Origin: Eubacteriales bacterium
GTDB lineage: Bacteria; Bacillota; Clostridia; Acetivibrionales; JANLFN01
Assembly: GCA_024655885.1 (NCBI GenBank)
Contig: JANLFN010000004.1
Location: 124,001-188,000 of the forward strand
DNA length: 64,000 bases
Direction of reading: 5' to 3'
A program made the translations under genes and the position numbers. Below, piece after piece: positions 8,326 to 17,817 of this stretch. Numbering within the stretch: position 1 is the first letter of the stretch; each line of letters starts with the position of its first letter. Below the pieces are notes generated by a model that worked only from the letters and a program-made list of their open reading frames with translations, was not told the DNA's origin and made no database searches.

Positions 8326-10869
8326 ATGAAATACGATTATGAACTGATAGATTATGAGGACGGACTGCCGTTAAAAGCTTTTTTTCACAGCCTTTCAAAG
8401 TATAAGCTTCACTGGCATAAGGAAATGGAGATCATTTATGTGCTGAAGGGCTCCATCCACGTTAATCTGGAAAAGGAAAGCTTTACACTGAAAGAAAACG
8501 ATACCATCCTGATCAATTCCTATGAGGTTCACAGCACAGATTCGGTTACGGAAGACAACATGCTCCTGGTTCTGCAGATCAATACGGATTTCTGCAACTC
8601 CATTCATCCCGGAATAAAAAACCTGTACTTTAAAAAGAAATCATCCGGTGCTCCGGAAAACGGACCGGTCAACGGGGATAAAGCCATAAGCTACTATATG
8701 TCAAAGATTGTGTGGGAATTAAATAAAAAAACCGAGGGCTACCGGTTCACGGTCATGAGCTACCTGAACTCTCTGATGGGGTACATTTTGAAAAACTTCG
8801 ATATCATCCAGAAAAAACCCGAAAACATCTCCTCCCATGAGAACAGCCTTAAAAGGCTGAAGAAAATAATGGATTATGTGAATGAGAATTATGCGGAAAA
8901 GATTTCCCTCAAGGAAGTAGCCAGAGAGGAATACCTCAATTTTTATTATCTCTCCCACCTATTCAAGGGCAAGGTGGGAATGACCTTCCAGGAATATGTG
9001 AATAATGTGCGGCTGGAAAAGGCCCTGGAAGCTTTGAAGGAAAAAGATAAAAAAATTTCTGAGATATCGGATTCCTGCGGATTTTCCAGTATTAACACCT
9101 TTAAGGAAAACTTCAAAAAAAAATACCACTGTACACCCAGCGAGTACAGAAACCTCCTGTCCAAAAGCAGCAGCCCCGAATATACCACACCTAAAACCGG
9201 GGATGCCGGTAAGGCCGACGGTTCTTATATCAGCTTCAGCAGCACGAATGTAATGGATACCATCCTGGAATCCCTTAAAACGGACCAGGAGCAGGTGTTT
9301 TCTGAAAACACCTGCAATGAGTCCATCGTAGTGAATGCACAAAAAAAAGGGAAGGCATTTCACAAGTACTGGAAAAAACTGACCACCTTCGGGAGGGCCG
9401 TGGAGGGCTTGAGAAGCGACTGGCAGGAGCAGCTGAGGGAAGTGCAGCGCGAAATAGGCTTTGAATATATCCGGTTCCATGGAATATTCAACGACGAAAT
9501 GATGGTTTTCAATCAGACAAGGGACGGCAAAATTTATTACAACTGGTCTTATGTCAATAAGCTGTTGGACTTTTTTATGGAAGTGGGGATAAAGCCCTTT
9601 CTGGAACTCAGCTTCATGCCGTCCGAAATAGGCTCCGATGACCGCACCGTTTTCTGGTGGAAAGGAAACATATCCCAGCCGAGGGAAATAACGCTGTGGA
9701 CCGACATGGTGAAAGCCTTTGCCAAGAACTGCATCAACCGTTACGGCCTGAAGGAAGTGGAATCCTGGTATTTTGAAATCTGGAATGAACCTGATTTTGA
9801 GGATATTTGCTGGGCAGGGAGCCGGAGCGATTATTTCCGCTTTTATAAGGAGACGGCTCTCGCCCTGCGCTCGGTTTGGGATAAGCTGAAGGTAGGCGGC
9901 CCGTCTATCCTCTACACCTCCATCTTGAACGACGACTGGCTGGAAGCCTTTTTATCCTTCTGCAGAGACAACCAGGTCCCCCTGGATTTCATCTCGTTCC
10001 ACATCTACCATGAAAAGCTCCCTGTGGAATTCATCAAAAGAACTGCCGGCACCGCCGGTAAGCGTTCCCTGCCCTTCGAACAATTACAGCAGGAATTCCA
10101 CGACGCTTCTATTGTAAGCCAAACCATAAAAACCGCCATGGACAAATCGGAAAAATTCTACGGCAAAAAGCTGGATCTCCATGTCACCGAATGGAACATT
10201 TCCTCCAATAGCCGCAGCCTGATCCGGGATACCGCCTTTATGGCCCCCTACATATTGAAAAACGTCCTTGAATGCAGAGAGACGGTAGATTCCTTAGGCT
10301 TCTGGACCTTTACCGATATCATGGAGGAATGGAAAGCCGGACCGTCGCCTTTCCACGGAGGGCTTGGAATGATCAACGGGGACGGAATTAAAAAGCCAAG
10401 CTATCTCGCTTTTTACCTTTTATCCAAGCTGGGGGACCTTTTGCTGGAACAGGGGAAGAATTATGCGGTTACGCGGAGCGGCGAAAATTTGCAGATGATT
10501 CTGTACAACGACGCCTATTTCGATGCCATGGCCATGAAAGGCGATTTTTCGGGAATGACCTCCCTCCGGCGGTACTCCATATATGAAGAAAAAGCTGTCC
10601 GGAACATCGAAATACTCTTTACGGGACTTTCAGGAAACTATAAGCTCACCCGCTATGATTTAGACAGGGAAAACGGGTCCGCTTTCGACGAGTGGGTAAA
10701 CATGGGCGCAGTCAATGCTTTGACGGCGGAGGAAATCCGGTATTTAAAAAGCAAAGCCTTTCCCAGGATAACCGTCCGGCAACTGACCATTGAAAACAGC
10801 TGCAAAGTGCCGGTATCGGTCCCTGTGCACGGGTGCGTATTAATCACTCTGGAAAAAGAGCTTCTATAA
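8326..10869 (+). CDS. AraC-family regulator fused to GH39 glycosidase
   Basis: 847 residues in two parts. Residues ~1-95 form a cupin-like AraC ligand-binding domain ('HWHKEMEIIYVLKGS'). Residues ~175-280 form a double helix-turn-helix AraC domain ending in the signature 'ISDSCGFSSINTFKENFKKKY'. After a linker, residues ~330-830 match glycoside hydrolase family 39. The acid/base Glu488 lies in 'FEIWNEPDF' and the nucleophile Glu622 in 'HVTEWNIS', so both catalytic residues are kept. There is no signal peptide. GH39 members are usually beta-xylosidases. The GGAGG before the ATG is well spaced. It diverges from the MBL-GH3 pair, so it may regulate that operon and sense or process its own inducer. 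Confidence 0.92.
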   Translation: MKYDYELIDYEDGLPLKAFFHSLSKYKLHWHKEMEIIYVLKGSIHVNLEKESFTLKENDTILINSYEVHSTDSVTEDNMLLVLQINTDFCNSIHPGIKNLYFKKKSSGAPENGPVNGDKAISYYMSKIVWELNKKTEGYRFTVMSYLNSLMGYILKNFDIIQKKPENISSHENSLKRLKKIMDYVNENYAEKISLKEVAREEYLNFYYLSHLFKGKVGMTFQEYVNNVRLEKALEALKEKDKKISEISDSCGFSSINTFKENFKKKYHCTPSEYRNLLSKSSSPEYTTPKTGDAGKADGSYISFSSTNVMDTILESLKTDQEQVFSENTCNESIVVNAQKKGKAFHKYWKKLTTFGRAVEGLRSDWQEQLREVQREIGFEYIRFHGIFNDEMMVFNQTRDGKIYYNWSYVNKLLDFFMEVGIKPFLELSFMPSEIGSDDRTVFWWKGNISQPREITLWTDMVKAFAKNCINRYGLKEVESWYFEIWNEPDFEDICWAGSRSDYFRFYKETALALRSVWDKLKVGGPSILYTSILNDDWLEAFLSFCRDNQVPLDFISFHIYHEKLPVEFIKRTAGTAGKRSLPFEQLQQEFHDASIVSQTIKTAMDKSEKFYGKKLDLHVTEWNISSNSRSLIRDTAFMAPYILKNVLECRETVDSLGFWTFTDIMEEWKAGPSPFHGGLGMINGDGIKKPSYLAFYLLSKLGDLLLEQGKNYAVTRSGENLQMILYNDAYFDAMAMKGDFSGMTSLRRYSIYEEKAVRNIEILFTGLSGNYKLTRYDLDRENGSAFDEWVNMGAVNALTAEEIRYLKSKAFPRITVRQLTIENSCKVPVSVPVHGCVLITLEKELL

Positions 10870-10952
10870 GTGATCCGAGCGGCGAACCATTCTCATTTGC
10901 AATCCTTGTGTCTGCCGCCGTATGCGGCAAGTTAGAACCGTCCCCTGTTGCA

Positions 10953-13655
10953 TTACCTCCTGGCAGGCCGGAAGAAGCTTGCCAGCACCGGCCCGAAGGC
11001 GCAAAAACCACCTGTGATCAACCAGTCGTCCAAAGTCAAGGGGACCGTCTTAAACACCGTCTGGAACAGAGGTATGTATATCACACCCAGGACCATGGCC
11101 AGGGAACACATGACGGCCAGAACGAGGGCTATATTGTTGAATGCAGGTATTTCAAAGACATTTTTCCTTTCGGACTTGCACTCGAAAACATGGATCAGCT
11201 GTGTTATGACCAGGGTTGCGAAAGCCGCCGTCCTGGCGCTCTCCACCGAGGAAGAGAAGTAAAATATGCTTATAAATACCGCCAGGGTGCTCAAGCCGAT
11301 GAGCGCTCCCCGGAACAGGATCAAACCCAGCAGTCCGTGGGAAAAAATATTCTCCTTCACCCCCCTCGGCGGCCTCATCATGATATCCTTTTCAGGAGGG
11401 TCAAGACTTAAGGCGATAGCCGGAAGGCCGTCGGTCACCAGGTTCACCCACAGGATCTGGATGGGCAATAGAGGGAGGGGAAGGCCTATAAGCATTCCCA
11501 GGAACATGGTGACCACTTCCCCAAGGTTGCACGCAAGCATATAGCGTATAAATTTTCTTATGTTGCTGTAAATGACTCTCCCTTCCTCCACAGCCGCCAC
11601 AATTGAGGCAAAATTGTCATCCAGCAGCACCATGGAGGAGGCCTCCTTCGTGACATCGGTGCCGGTGATCCCCATGGAAACCCCTATGTCCGCCTCTTTT
11701 ACGGCAGGAGCGTCGTTTACCCCGTCCCCTGTCATGGCTACAACGTGTCCCTGCTTTTTTAGCTGTTTTACAATGGTCAACTTGTGTTTGGGTGAAACAC
11801 GGGCATAGACGGATACGTTTCCCACGACCTTCCCCAGCTGGCTTTCGCTCATGCGCTCCAGCTCCTCACCGGTCAGCACCTCTTCCCCTTCGTTTAATAT
11901 GGTAAGCTCCCTGGCAATGGCCGCAGCGGTTATCTTATGGTCCCCGGTGATCATTACCGGCTTGATGCCGGCCATTCTGCACCTTTGCACCGCCTCCAGC
12001 GCTTCCCTTCTCGGAGGGTCTATCATTCCCATGAGCCCCACAAATATCAGGTCCTTTTCAACCTCACCGGGCTTATAGGCCTTTGAATCCAGCTTTTTAT
12101 ATGCAAATCCCAGCACCCGCAACGCCTCGCCGGCCATGCGGTCGTTGATCCGCAAAACTCCTATTTTAAGGGCCGGGTTCAAAGCAGTCACGCCTTTGGA
12201 AGTATAAATTTTACTGCATTTTTTTATGATTTCATCCGGAGCTCCTTTGGTGAAAACAAAGGATTCTCCCCCGGAATTGCCGCAAATGACGGACATGCAT
12301 TTCCTGTCCGAGTCGAAGGGCAATTCGTCCATGCGGAAATAGGAACGGTTCAATGCCTCCTCCGTGAGTCCTGCTTTCGCTGCGGCTACAAGAAGTGCGC
12401 CTTCGGTGGGATCCCCTTCTATCTCCCATGCTTCCTGTCTGGCAAATATGGATTTTATTTTGTCCACGGCACCGGCTTCTTCTTTCCGCACCCTGGTTAT
12501 TTTCGCGTTGTTGCAAAGCCATCCGATTTCCAGCAGCAGTTTTACCGCATGCTGCTTCAAAGGGTCAATGGCCCTGCCGTTGGCAGTAAAGCTGTTTTCC
12601 CTGCGCTGATCGATCTCAATCATATTTTCGCCGGCATAGACCTTTCTAACCGTCATCCTGTTTTCGGTGAGGGTGCCGGTTTTGTCCGAGCAAATGACAC
12701 TGGCGCATCCCAGGGTTTCCACCGCATGGAGCTTTCGTATAAGTGCGTTTCTTTTAAGCATCCTCTGTACTCCCAGGGCGAGGGCGATGGTCACAATGGC
12801 CGGCAGGCCCTCAGGGACCGCAGCAACTGCCAGGCTTATCCCCGCAAGGAGCATGGTAAAAAGATCCTCTCCTCTTAAAACGCCGGTAACCGTGACAATT
12901 CCGCAGATGACAAGGCATGCAGACGCAATAAACTTCCCGAGATAATCCAGGCGTTTTTGCAGCGGCGTCTGCTCTTCCTCTATGTTTTGAATCATGTCGG
13001 CGATCTTTCCCATTTCGGTTTTCATCCCCGTAGAGCAAACAATAGCCCTGCCCCTTCCATAGGTCACAATGGTGCCCATAAATACCACATTGTGTTTTTC
13101 ATTTCCGCCGGACTCCTCCTTTCCGGCTCTGTCCACCCATTTATCCACGGGCATCGACTCTCCCGTCAGCAGGGATTCATCCACCTGAAGGCTGCTGGCT
13201 TCGACAAGCACGGCATCTGCAGGTGCCCTGTCTCCGGCTTCCAGCACCACCAGGTCACCGGGAACCACTTCTTCGGCGGGGATGGTTTTAAGCTTCCCTT
13301 CCCGGATAACTTTTGCGGTAGGCGCAGCCAAATCCTTTAAGGCATCCAGGGTCCTTTCGGTCCGGTATTCCTGGGCGAAACCCATGATGGCGTTGATAAT
13401 AACAATGGCGATGATAGTGGCCGCCTCTGTTATTTCTCCCATAAAGACGGAAACAGCGGTGGATGCCAGCAGTATTATGACCATTAAGTCAGTGAACTGT
13501 TGCAGCAGTATCCTTAGAGGGGATACCTTTTTTTTGGCGGCAATTGTATTCGCACCGTATTCTTTAAGCCTGTACCTTGCTTCCCGTTCGGTAAGCCCCC
13601 CATAATGCTTGCCGGCACGGTTTTCGTGTTTTTTTGATAAACCCGTTAAGTTCAA
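10953..13655 (-). CDS. Calcium-translocating P-type ATPase (SERCA/PMCA type)
   Basis: 900 residues, full length for a P2-type cation ATPase. It shows the actuator motif TGES (~164-167), the M4 motif PEGLP (281-285) used for Ca2+ binding, phosphorylated Asp324 in DKTGTLT, KGAPD in the nucleotide-binding domain, TGDGVNDAPA in the hinge, and C-terminal helices with 'NLVTDGLPAIAL'. The N-terminal cation-ATPase domain is present. The PEGLP and M6 motifs favour Ca2+ over heavy metals. The start is TTG with GGGGTG 7 nt upstream. It is convergent with the AraC-GH39 gene and divergent from ytaF. Confidence 0.93.
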   Translation of the reverse strand: MNLTGLSKKHENRAGKHYGGLTEREARYRLKEYGANTIAAKKKVSPLRILLQQFTDLMVIILLASTAVSVFMGEITEAATIIAIVIINAIMGFAQEYRTERTLDALKDLAAPTAKVIREGKLKTIPAEEVVPGDLVVLEAGDRAPADAVLVEASSLQVDESLLTGESMPVDKWVDRAGKEESGGNEKHNVVFMGTIVTYGRGRAIVCSTGMKTEMGKIADMIQNIEEEQTPLQKRLDYLGKFIASACLVICGIVTVTGVLRGEDLFTMLLAGISLAVAAVPEGLPAIVTIALALGVQRMLKRNALIRKLHAVETLGCASVICSDKTGTLTENRMTVRKVYAGENMIEIDQRRENSFTANGRAIDPLKQHAVKLLLEIGWLCNNAKITRVRKEEAGAVDKIKSIFARQEAWEIEGDPTEGALLVAAAKAGLTEEALNRSYFRMDELPFDSDRKCMSVICGNSGGESFVFTKGAPDEIIKKCSKIYTSKGVTALNPALKIGVLRINDRMAGEALRVLGFAYKKLDSKAYKPGEVEKDLIFVGLMGMIDPPRREALEAVQRCRMAGIKPVMITGDHKITAAAIARELTILNEGEEVLTGEELERMSESQLGKVVGNVSVYARVSPKHKLTIVKQLKKQGHVVAMTGDGVNDAPAVKEADIGVSMGITGTDVTKEASSMVLLDDNFASIVAAVEEGRVIYSNIRKFIRYMLACNLGEVVTMFLGMLIGLPLPLLPIQILWVNLVTDGLPAIALSLDPPEKDIMMRPPRGVKENIFSHGLLGLILFRGALIGLSTLAVFISIFYFSSSVESARTAAFATLVITQLIHVFECKSERKNVFEIPAFNNIALVLAVMCSLAMVLGVIYIPLFQTVFKTVPLTLDDWLITGGFCAFGPVLASFFRPARR

Positions 13656-13874
13656 ATCATATCACCCCGTCCTAATTTATTCACCAAAAAAAACAATTAG
13701 ACCAACAACCTTCACTCATTTATCCGGTGGCACATATAATATAGGAGGCTGTGAAAAAAGAGGTTCTATAGGTTTTGCTATGCTGCGTGCAGTGTGATTA
13801 CAAGCAGCCCGTAAAAAAGAAGCTCTATATTTTCACATCCGCCTTTAGGCAAGGAAATAAAAGGAGATGGTGCA

Positions 13875-14528
13875 ATGGTTTTATCGGTCATCCTGCTGGC
13901 CGCATCCTTGAGTGTGGATGCACTGGTCGTGGGCATGGCATACGGGCTAAAGAAAGTAAAAATTCCCCTTGTTTCCAAACTGGCAATCTGTTTTTTCTCC
14001 ATAGCCTACTCGGGAATCGCAATAGTTACGGGCAGTTCGCTGTCGTCCCTACTCCCCGTCCGCGTCTCAAAGCTTATAGGCATTGCCATACTCGCGGCCG
14101 TGGGCTTTATGATCATAATCAATGCGTTCAGGGGAAAAGAGAATAAAAGCGAAAGAGAATATAAATTTGAAAACAGGGAAAAAACTCTTGTCCAAATAGC
14201 CATCCGGTCCATGGGGATTACCATCCAGGTGATTAAAAACCCGGTAGAGGGCGATATAGACAGGTCGGGAACCATCGATTTCCGCGAATCCCTGCTTTTA
14301 GGCCTCGCATTGTCGGTGGACGCCATCGGGGCGGGAATCGGCAGTGCTCTGGCCGGCTTCAGTTCTCCCGTTATTCCGTTATCGGTGGGGCTGTTCCAGT
14401 TAATCCTGCTGTACATAGGAACCTTTGTAGGAGAGAAGTTTTCCGGGAGGAAGAAATTGAATAAAAGATTCCTGTCAGTGATGCCGGGAGTTTTGCTGAT
14501 CCTGCTGGCCATTTTGAGGATCCGCTGA
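13875..14528 (+). CDS. ytaF: Sporulation membrane protein YtaF
   Basis: 217 residues, polytopic, with two repeated halves that each contain a 'LSVDA' helix ('AASLSVDALVVGMAYG' near the start and 'LLGLALSVDAIGAGIGSALAG' at ~150). A charged loop with 'DIDRSGTIDFRESLLLG' separates them. This organisation marks YtaF, a relative of the MntP manganese exporter found in endospore formers. The transported species, if any, is unknown to me. AAGGAG precedes the ATG. It stands alone between the P-type ATPase (divergent) and the corrinoid-activator gene (convergent). Confidence 0.85.
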   Translation: MVLSVILLAASLSVDALVVGMAYGLKKVKIPLVSKLAICFFSIAYSGIAIVTGSSLSSLLPVRVSKLIGIAILAAVGFMIIINAFRGKENKSEREYKFENREKTLVQIAIRSMGITIQVIKNPVEGDIDRSGTIDFRESLLLGLALSVDAIGAGIGSALAGFSSPVIPLSVGLFQLILLYIGTFVGEKFSGRKKLNKRFLSVMPGVLLILLAILRIR

Positions 14529-14536
14529 GAGGCTGT

Positions 14537-14565
14537 GAGGGACAAGGTATTGCCCCCTGTCCCTC
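14537..14565. terminator. Hairpin between convergent genes
   Basis: Perfect 8-bp stem GAGGGACA / TGTCCCTC with a 13-nt loop, 9 nt downstream of the ytaF stop. It has no clear U-run, so its role as an intrinsic terminator is uncertain. The sequence resembles short GGGAC-type palindromes seen elsewhere in the window. Confidence 0.45.
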
Positions 14566-14663
14566 AAGCGCTTTCCAGGACGAAGTGCGGCAGGCGGCCC
14601 GCTCAACAGTCCGCCGCCTGCTGCTGTGGCCCTCCCGGTGAAAAATCACTCTGCTGCGGTGGG

Positions 14664-16505
14664 TTAAAACTTTAAGGAGTCTACAAACATGTCGTAGAAA
14701 CCGGCATAGGCCCCCAATTCCACATACTCCACACTGCCGGCAATTTGCGACGCCCTCTCCAACTCGCTTCTGGAAAGCAGCGCCAGCTTTGATCCGGAGC
14801 CGGCCGCATTGCCTACCATTTTGATCCTGTTTTCCAGTTCGGGGGGGAGGAGCCCTATGGCGCACGCGCTCCGGGGGTCCAAATAATTCCCGAAAGCACC
14901 TGCCAAAAGCACTTCTTTTATATCCTCCGTCCTAATGCCGTATATTTCCATAAGGATCTTGATTCCGGTAGAAATTGCACCTTTGGCGAGCTGGAGCTCC
15001 CTCACATCCTTCTGCGTAATCATAATGGGCCTTCCATGCCCTGTGGACCCTTGGTCCGCCAGGAGAAAGGCGTTGGCCTTGTTGTTTTTTACGATATGCT
15101 TCAAAAACGGCCGGGCCGACGGATTGGTGATGCTGTCGGGAGGCAGGATCCTCCCATTTGCATCAACAATTCCCAGCCGGACAAGCCCGGCCACTACATC
15201 AAGGAGGCCCGAACCGCAGATCCCTTCCGGCTTTACTCCCCCGATGACCGAATATTTCAGCTGGTCCCCAAAGTACACATGGTCAATGGCTCCTATGGCT
15301 CCCCTCATGCCGCTGCTGATCTGGGCGCCTTCAAAGGCCGGGCCCGCCGCTGTGGAGCAGGATACCAGCCTTTCCCCGAAGCCCAGTACAATTTCGCCAT
15401 TGGTGCCGATATCCACGGCCAGCTTGATGTCCCCGCTTCTGTCCAGCTCTGTCGCCAGGATCACCGCCACCGTATCCCCTCCCACAAATCCCGCAATATT
15501 GGGGAAGAGGAAAACCTTGCCCGCCGGATTTATATGGATGCGGAAATCCGCGGCGTCAAAGGACAGAGCGTCGCCGGTGACCGGGACATAGGGCGACAGG
15601 GCGATATATTTCGGATTCAGGCCCGCAAAAAGGTGGTGCATGCAGGTGTTTCCCACCATGGTCAGGGCATAGATGTCGGTCCTGCGGATGCCTGCCTTTT
15701 CCGCCGCTTCTCCCACAAGGTCGTCAATCGCCTCCACCACCGCAGTCTGCAGTATTTCCAGGCCATTTTTCTCCTGATCGGCAAAATTGGTGCGGGTGAT
15801 GACGTCAGCCCCGAATTTCGCCTGGGGATTGAGGGCGGACACCACGCTCATCTCCTTTCCCGTAAGGAGATCCATAAGGTAACCCACCACGGTGGTGGTG
15901 CCGATGTCAAAGGCCACACCGAACATTGTGCGGGTGGTGTCCGGGCCTTCAATGCCCAGCACCTCTTCTCCCTCGGTCACCACCGTAACGCGGTGCTGTG
16001 ATTCCCGGAGGGTTTCAGGCAGGCTGCGGAGAACGGGAAGCCGGATTTTGAATTTCCCGCCGGGATTCACTTTTAAGGCCAGGCTCTCTTTCAACCGCTT
16101 CCAGTCTGAACTCTGGTCATGCAGGGTGGGCTGGGCCACCTCCACATAGGTTTTTTTCAGGAGAGGCTCCAAAAACACGGCCCTTTCCTCTCCTGCCAGC
16201 AATATCTTATGTTCCCTCTTTTTTTCTTCATACAGCCGGACCTCCATATCCCCATGGATTGCAGTGAAACAGGCCAGCCGTATGCCGGCCTCTATCTCCT
16301 CTTCATCTAGGAATTCTTTTTCTCCATCCGAAGGGGAATCCGCCCCGCCCACAATGCGCACACGGCATTTCCCGCACCTTCCTTTGCCGCCGCAGGGAAA
16401 ATCAAAGTCCGCACCCGACCCGCGGATGGCGTCCATCACGGTGTCTCCCTCACTGGCGAATATCTCCCGGTTTCCCGGCTGAATCACGACCTTACAGCGC
16501 TTCAT
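14664..16505 (-). CDS. ASKHA-domain [2Fe-2S] protein (corrinoid activation protein-like, DUF4445)
   Basis: 613 residues from the ATG at 16505. The N-terminus is a plant-type ferredoxin domain with C38, C44, C47 and C79 (core CGGKGRCGKC). After a linker comes an ASKHA ATPase region with 'VAFDIGTTTVVGYL' and 'LAVDIGTNGEIVLG', then 'GICGSGLLDVVAGL' and 'VLLAGAFGNYLDP'. This layout is that of reductive activators of corrinoid proteins, which use ATP to return Co(II) to Co(I). AAAGGTGG precedes this ATG. An in-frame TTG at 16595 with GGGAGGTG upstream could add 30 residues, but they look unlike the family. A methyltransferase-like gene lies nearby, but no corrinoid protein is in the window. Confidence 0.88.
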   Translation of the reverse strand: MKRCKVVIQPGNREIFASEGDTVMDAIRGSGADFDFPCGGKGRCGKCRVRIVGGADSPSDGEKEFLDEEEIEAGIRLACFTAIHGDMEVRLYEEKKREHKILLAGEERAVFLEPLLKKTYVEVAQPTLHDQSSDWKRLKESLALKVNPGGKFKIRLPVLRSLPETLRESQHRVTVVTEGEEVLGIEGPDTTRTMFGVAFDIGTTTVVGYLMDLLTGKEMSVVSALNPQAKFGADVITRTNFADQEKNGLEILQTAVVEAIDDLVGEAAEKAGIRRTDIYALTMVGNTCMHHLFAGLNPKYIALSPYVPVTGDALSFDAADFRIHINPAGKVFLFPNIAGFVGGDTVAVILATELDRSGDIKLAVDIGTNGEIVLGFGERLVSCSTAAGPAFEGAQISSGMRGAIGAIDHVYFGDQLKYSVIGGVKPEGICGSGLLDVVAGLVRLGIVDANGRILPPDSITNPSARPFLKHIVKNNKANAFLLADQGSTGHGRPIMITQKDVRELQLAKGAISTGIKILMEIYGIRTEDIKEVLLAGAFGNYLDPRSACAIGLLPPELENRIKMVGNAAGSGSKLALLSRSELERASQIAGSVEYVELGAYAGFYDMFVDSLKF

Positions 16506-16892
16506 TGCCCTGCACCACCTTTTGTATATTCTTGCGTGGGTGTTCAGCAAAGCTGAACCCCTTAGTTTCACTTGCTTTATGTTAACTGGGAGCAAGTGAC
16601 TTCACCTCCCGGCTTCCAATCCTGCTAAAACAGAGGTTTAGAAAGGGGATGAGGTCATTTGCCGCCATTGACAAATGGGCCAAGGAGCTTAAAGATACAT
16701 ACATTTATATAATCACACTTTCAAAGATTATTCAAGAAGGGAATTTTATCATAAGCAAAAAACTGGGTGACGTAATGACATACCTTCTAGAGGTTACATT
16801 CCATCCCGGTTCTTTGCAGGATTATTTATACAAATTCCTTAATTTTATGCTATAATGTTGTTGATAATACCGTTAGGAGGGTTCCCTTACCT
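16506..16892. other. Divergent intergenic region with hairpins
   Basis: No convincing gene. On the minus strand, upstream of the corrinoid-activator gene, two perfect hairpins occur: GTTCAGC/GCTGAAC (16542-16558) and TCACTTGCT/AGCAAGTGA (16568-16599). On the plus strand, TATAAT at 16851-16856 is a plausible -10 box for the uroporphyrinogen-decarboxylase-like gene, with only a weak -35. Confidence 0.55.
16851..16856 (+). promoter_or_regulatory. Putative -10 box
   Basis: TATAAT, 37 nt upstream of the ATG of the uroporphyrinogen-decarboxylase-like gene. No strong -35 hexamer lies at the usual distance, so this is tentative. Confidence 0.4.
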
Positions 16893-17801
16893 ATGAATGA
16901 CAGAACGACTTACAGCTCCCGGGAAAGAGTACGCCGCGCCATTCGGCATGAGACAGCGGACAGGCTGCCCAGAGGAGAGCTGTGCATCAATGATTCGGTG
17001 ATCCTGCGCCAACTAAATTGCCAGCGGGCGGGATTCGACGAAAAGCTTTCCTTTGTGAACCAGATGGGCCTTGACATCTATACCCTTTCTCCCGTCCGCC
17101 CGGACCGGCAAAACAAGCTTCCGGCCCCCGGGGAACTGCTGTGGCCCGATATTGAAAAATGGACGGGACAGACCCCGCTGTTCACCTTTGCCCTTGTGGA
17201 CGGCGCCTTTGAATTGGGCATGCGCTTCCATGACCGTCTGGATTTTTTAACCCTCTACAGAAGGTCTCCCTTAAGCCTTGCCGAGTTTGTCAGTGAGGTG
17301 GAAAGCCTGAATATAGCGCTATACAGGGAGGCGGCGGAAAAGGGCATCGACGGCATCATCATAGCAGACGACGTTGCCTATGGGAAAGGGTTTCTCATGA
17401 ATCCCCAGGCTCTCAGGGAACACTTTTTTCCTTCCCTCGAAAGGCAGGTCAAGGAAATCGAGAGGCTGGGCCTTCCCGCATTTTTCCACTCGGACGGGTA
17501 TTACCGTGAAATAATTCCCGACCTCATCCGGATGGGCTTCAAGGGAATCCAGTGTCTTGAGCGCTCCTGCGGCATGGACCTGTGGGAGCTGCACGGGGAG
17601 TTCGGAAGGGAGCTGTGCCTGTGGGGCCATATCGCCACCGAGGATACGCTGAAAGCCCATGATCCCGGCCTCTTGGGAGAAATGGCTTCCGCCCTGGGAA
17701 GGCTGTCCTGCCGGGAAGGCGTGATCCTCGGCACCGACTGCGGTCTTTTTGAAGGCACCGACCTATCCGGCTTGAAACGAATTTATGAGACAGCCTGCTG
17801 A
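16893..17801 (+). CDS. Uroporphyrinogen decarboxylase-family protein (methyltransferase-like)
   Basis: 302 residues with URO-D fold signatures: 'SSRERVRRAIRHETADRLPRGE' at the N-terminus, 'DGIIIADDVAYGKGFLMNP' mid-protein, 'LPAFFHSDGYYREIIPDLI' and 'GVILGTDCGLFEG' near the C-terminus. It is shorter than heme-pathway HemE and lacks heme-cluster neighbours. It resembles the MtaA/MtbA/CmuA class, which moves methyl groups between corrinoid proteins and a thiol or tetrahydrofolate. The usual HxCG zinc motif appears as HSDG, so zinc binding is uncertain. It diverges from the corrinoid activator gene, which supports a corrinoid link. TAGGAGGG precedes the ATG. Confidence 0.75.
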   Translation: MNDRTTYSSRERVRRAIRHETADRLPRGELCINDSVILRQLNCQRAGFDEKLSFVNQMGLDIYTLSPVRPDRQNKLPAPGELLWPDIEKWTGQTPLFTFALVDGAFELGMRFHDRLDFLTLYRRSPLSLAEFVSEVESLNIALYREAAEKGIDGIIIADDVAYGKGFLMNPQALREHFFPSLERQVKEIERLGLPAFFHSDGYYREIIPDLIRMGFKGIQCLERSCGMDLWELHGEFGRELCLWGHIATEDTLKAHDPGLLGEMASALGRLSCREGVILGTDCGLFEGTDLSGLKRIYETAC

Positions 17802-17817
17802 TCTGGGAGGGTAAAAG

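Noticed and set aside
13656-13874. Manganese (yybP-ykoY) riboswitch before ytaF
   Set aside because: YtaF is related to MntP, so I looked for the conserved GGGGAGUA loop and did not find it.
16649-16855. Possible 68-aa plus-strand gene
   Set aside because: AAAGGGG precedes its ATG, but the product has no recognisable features and the frame ends at the -10 region of the next gene; more likely promoter DNA.
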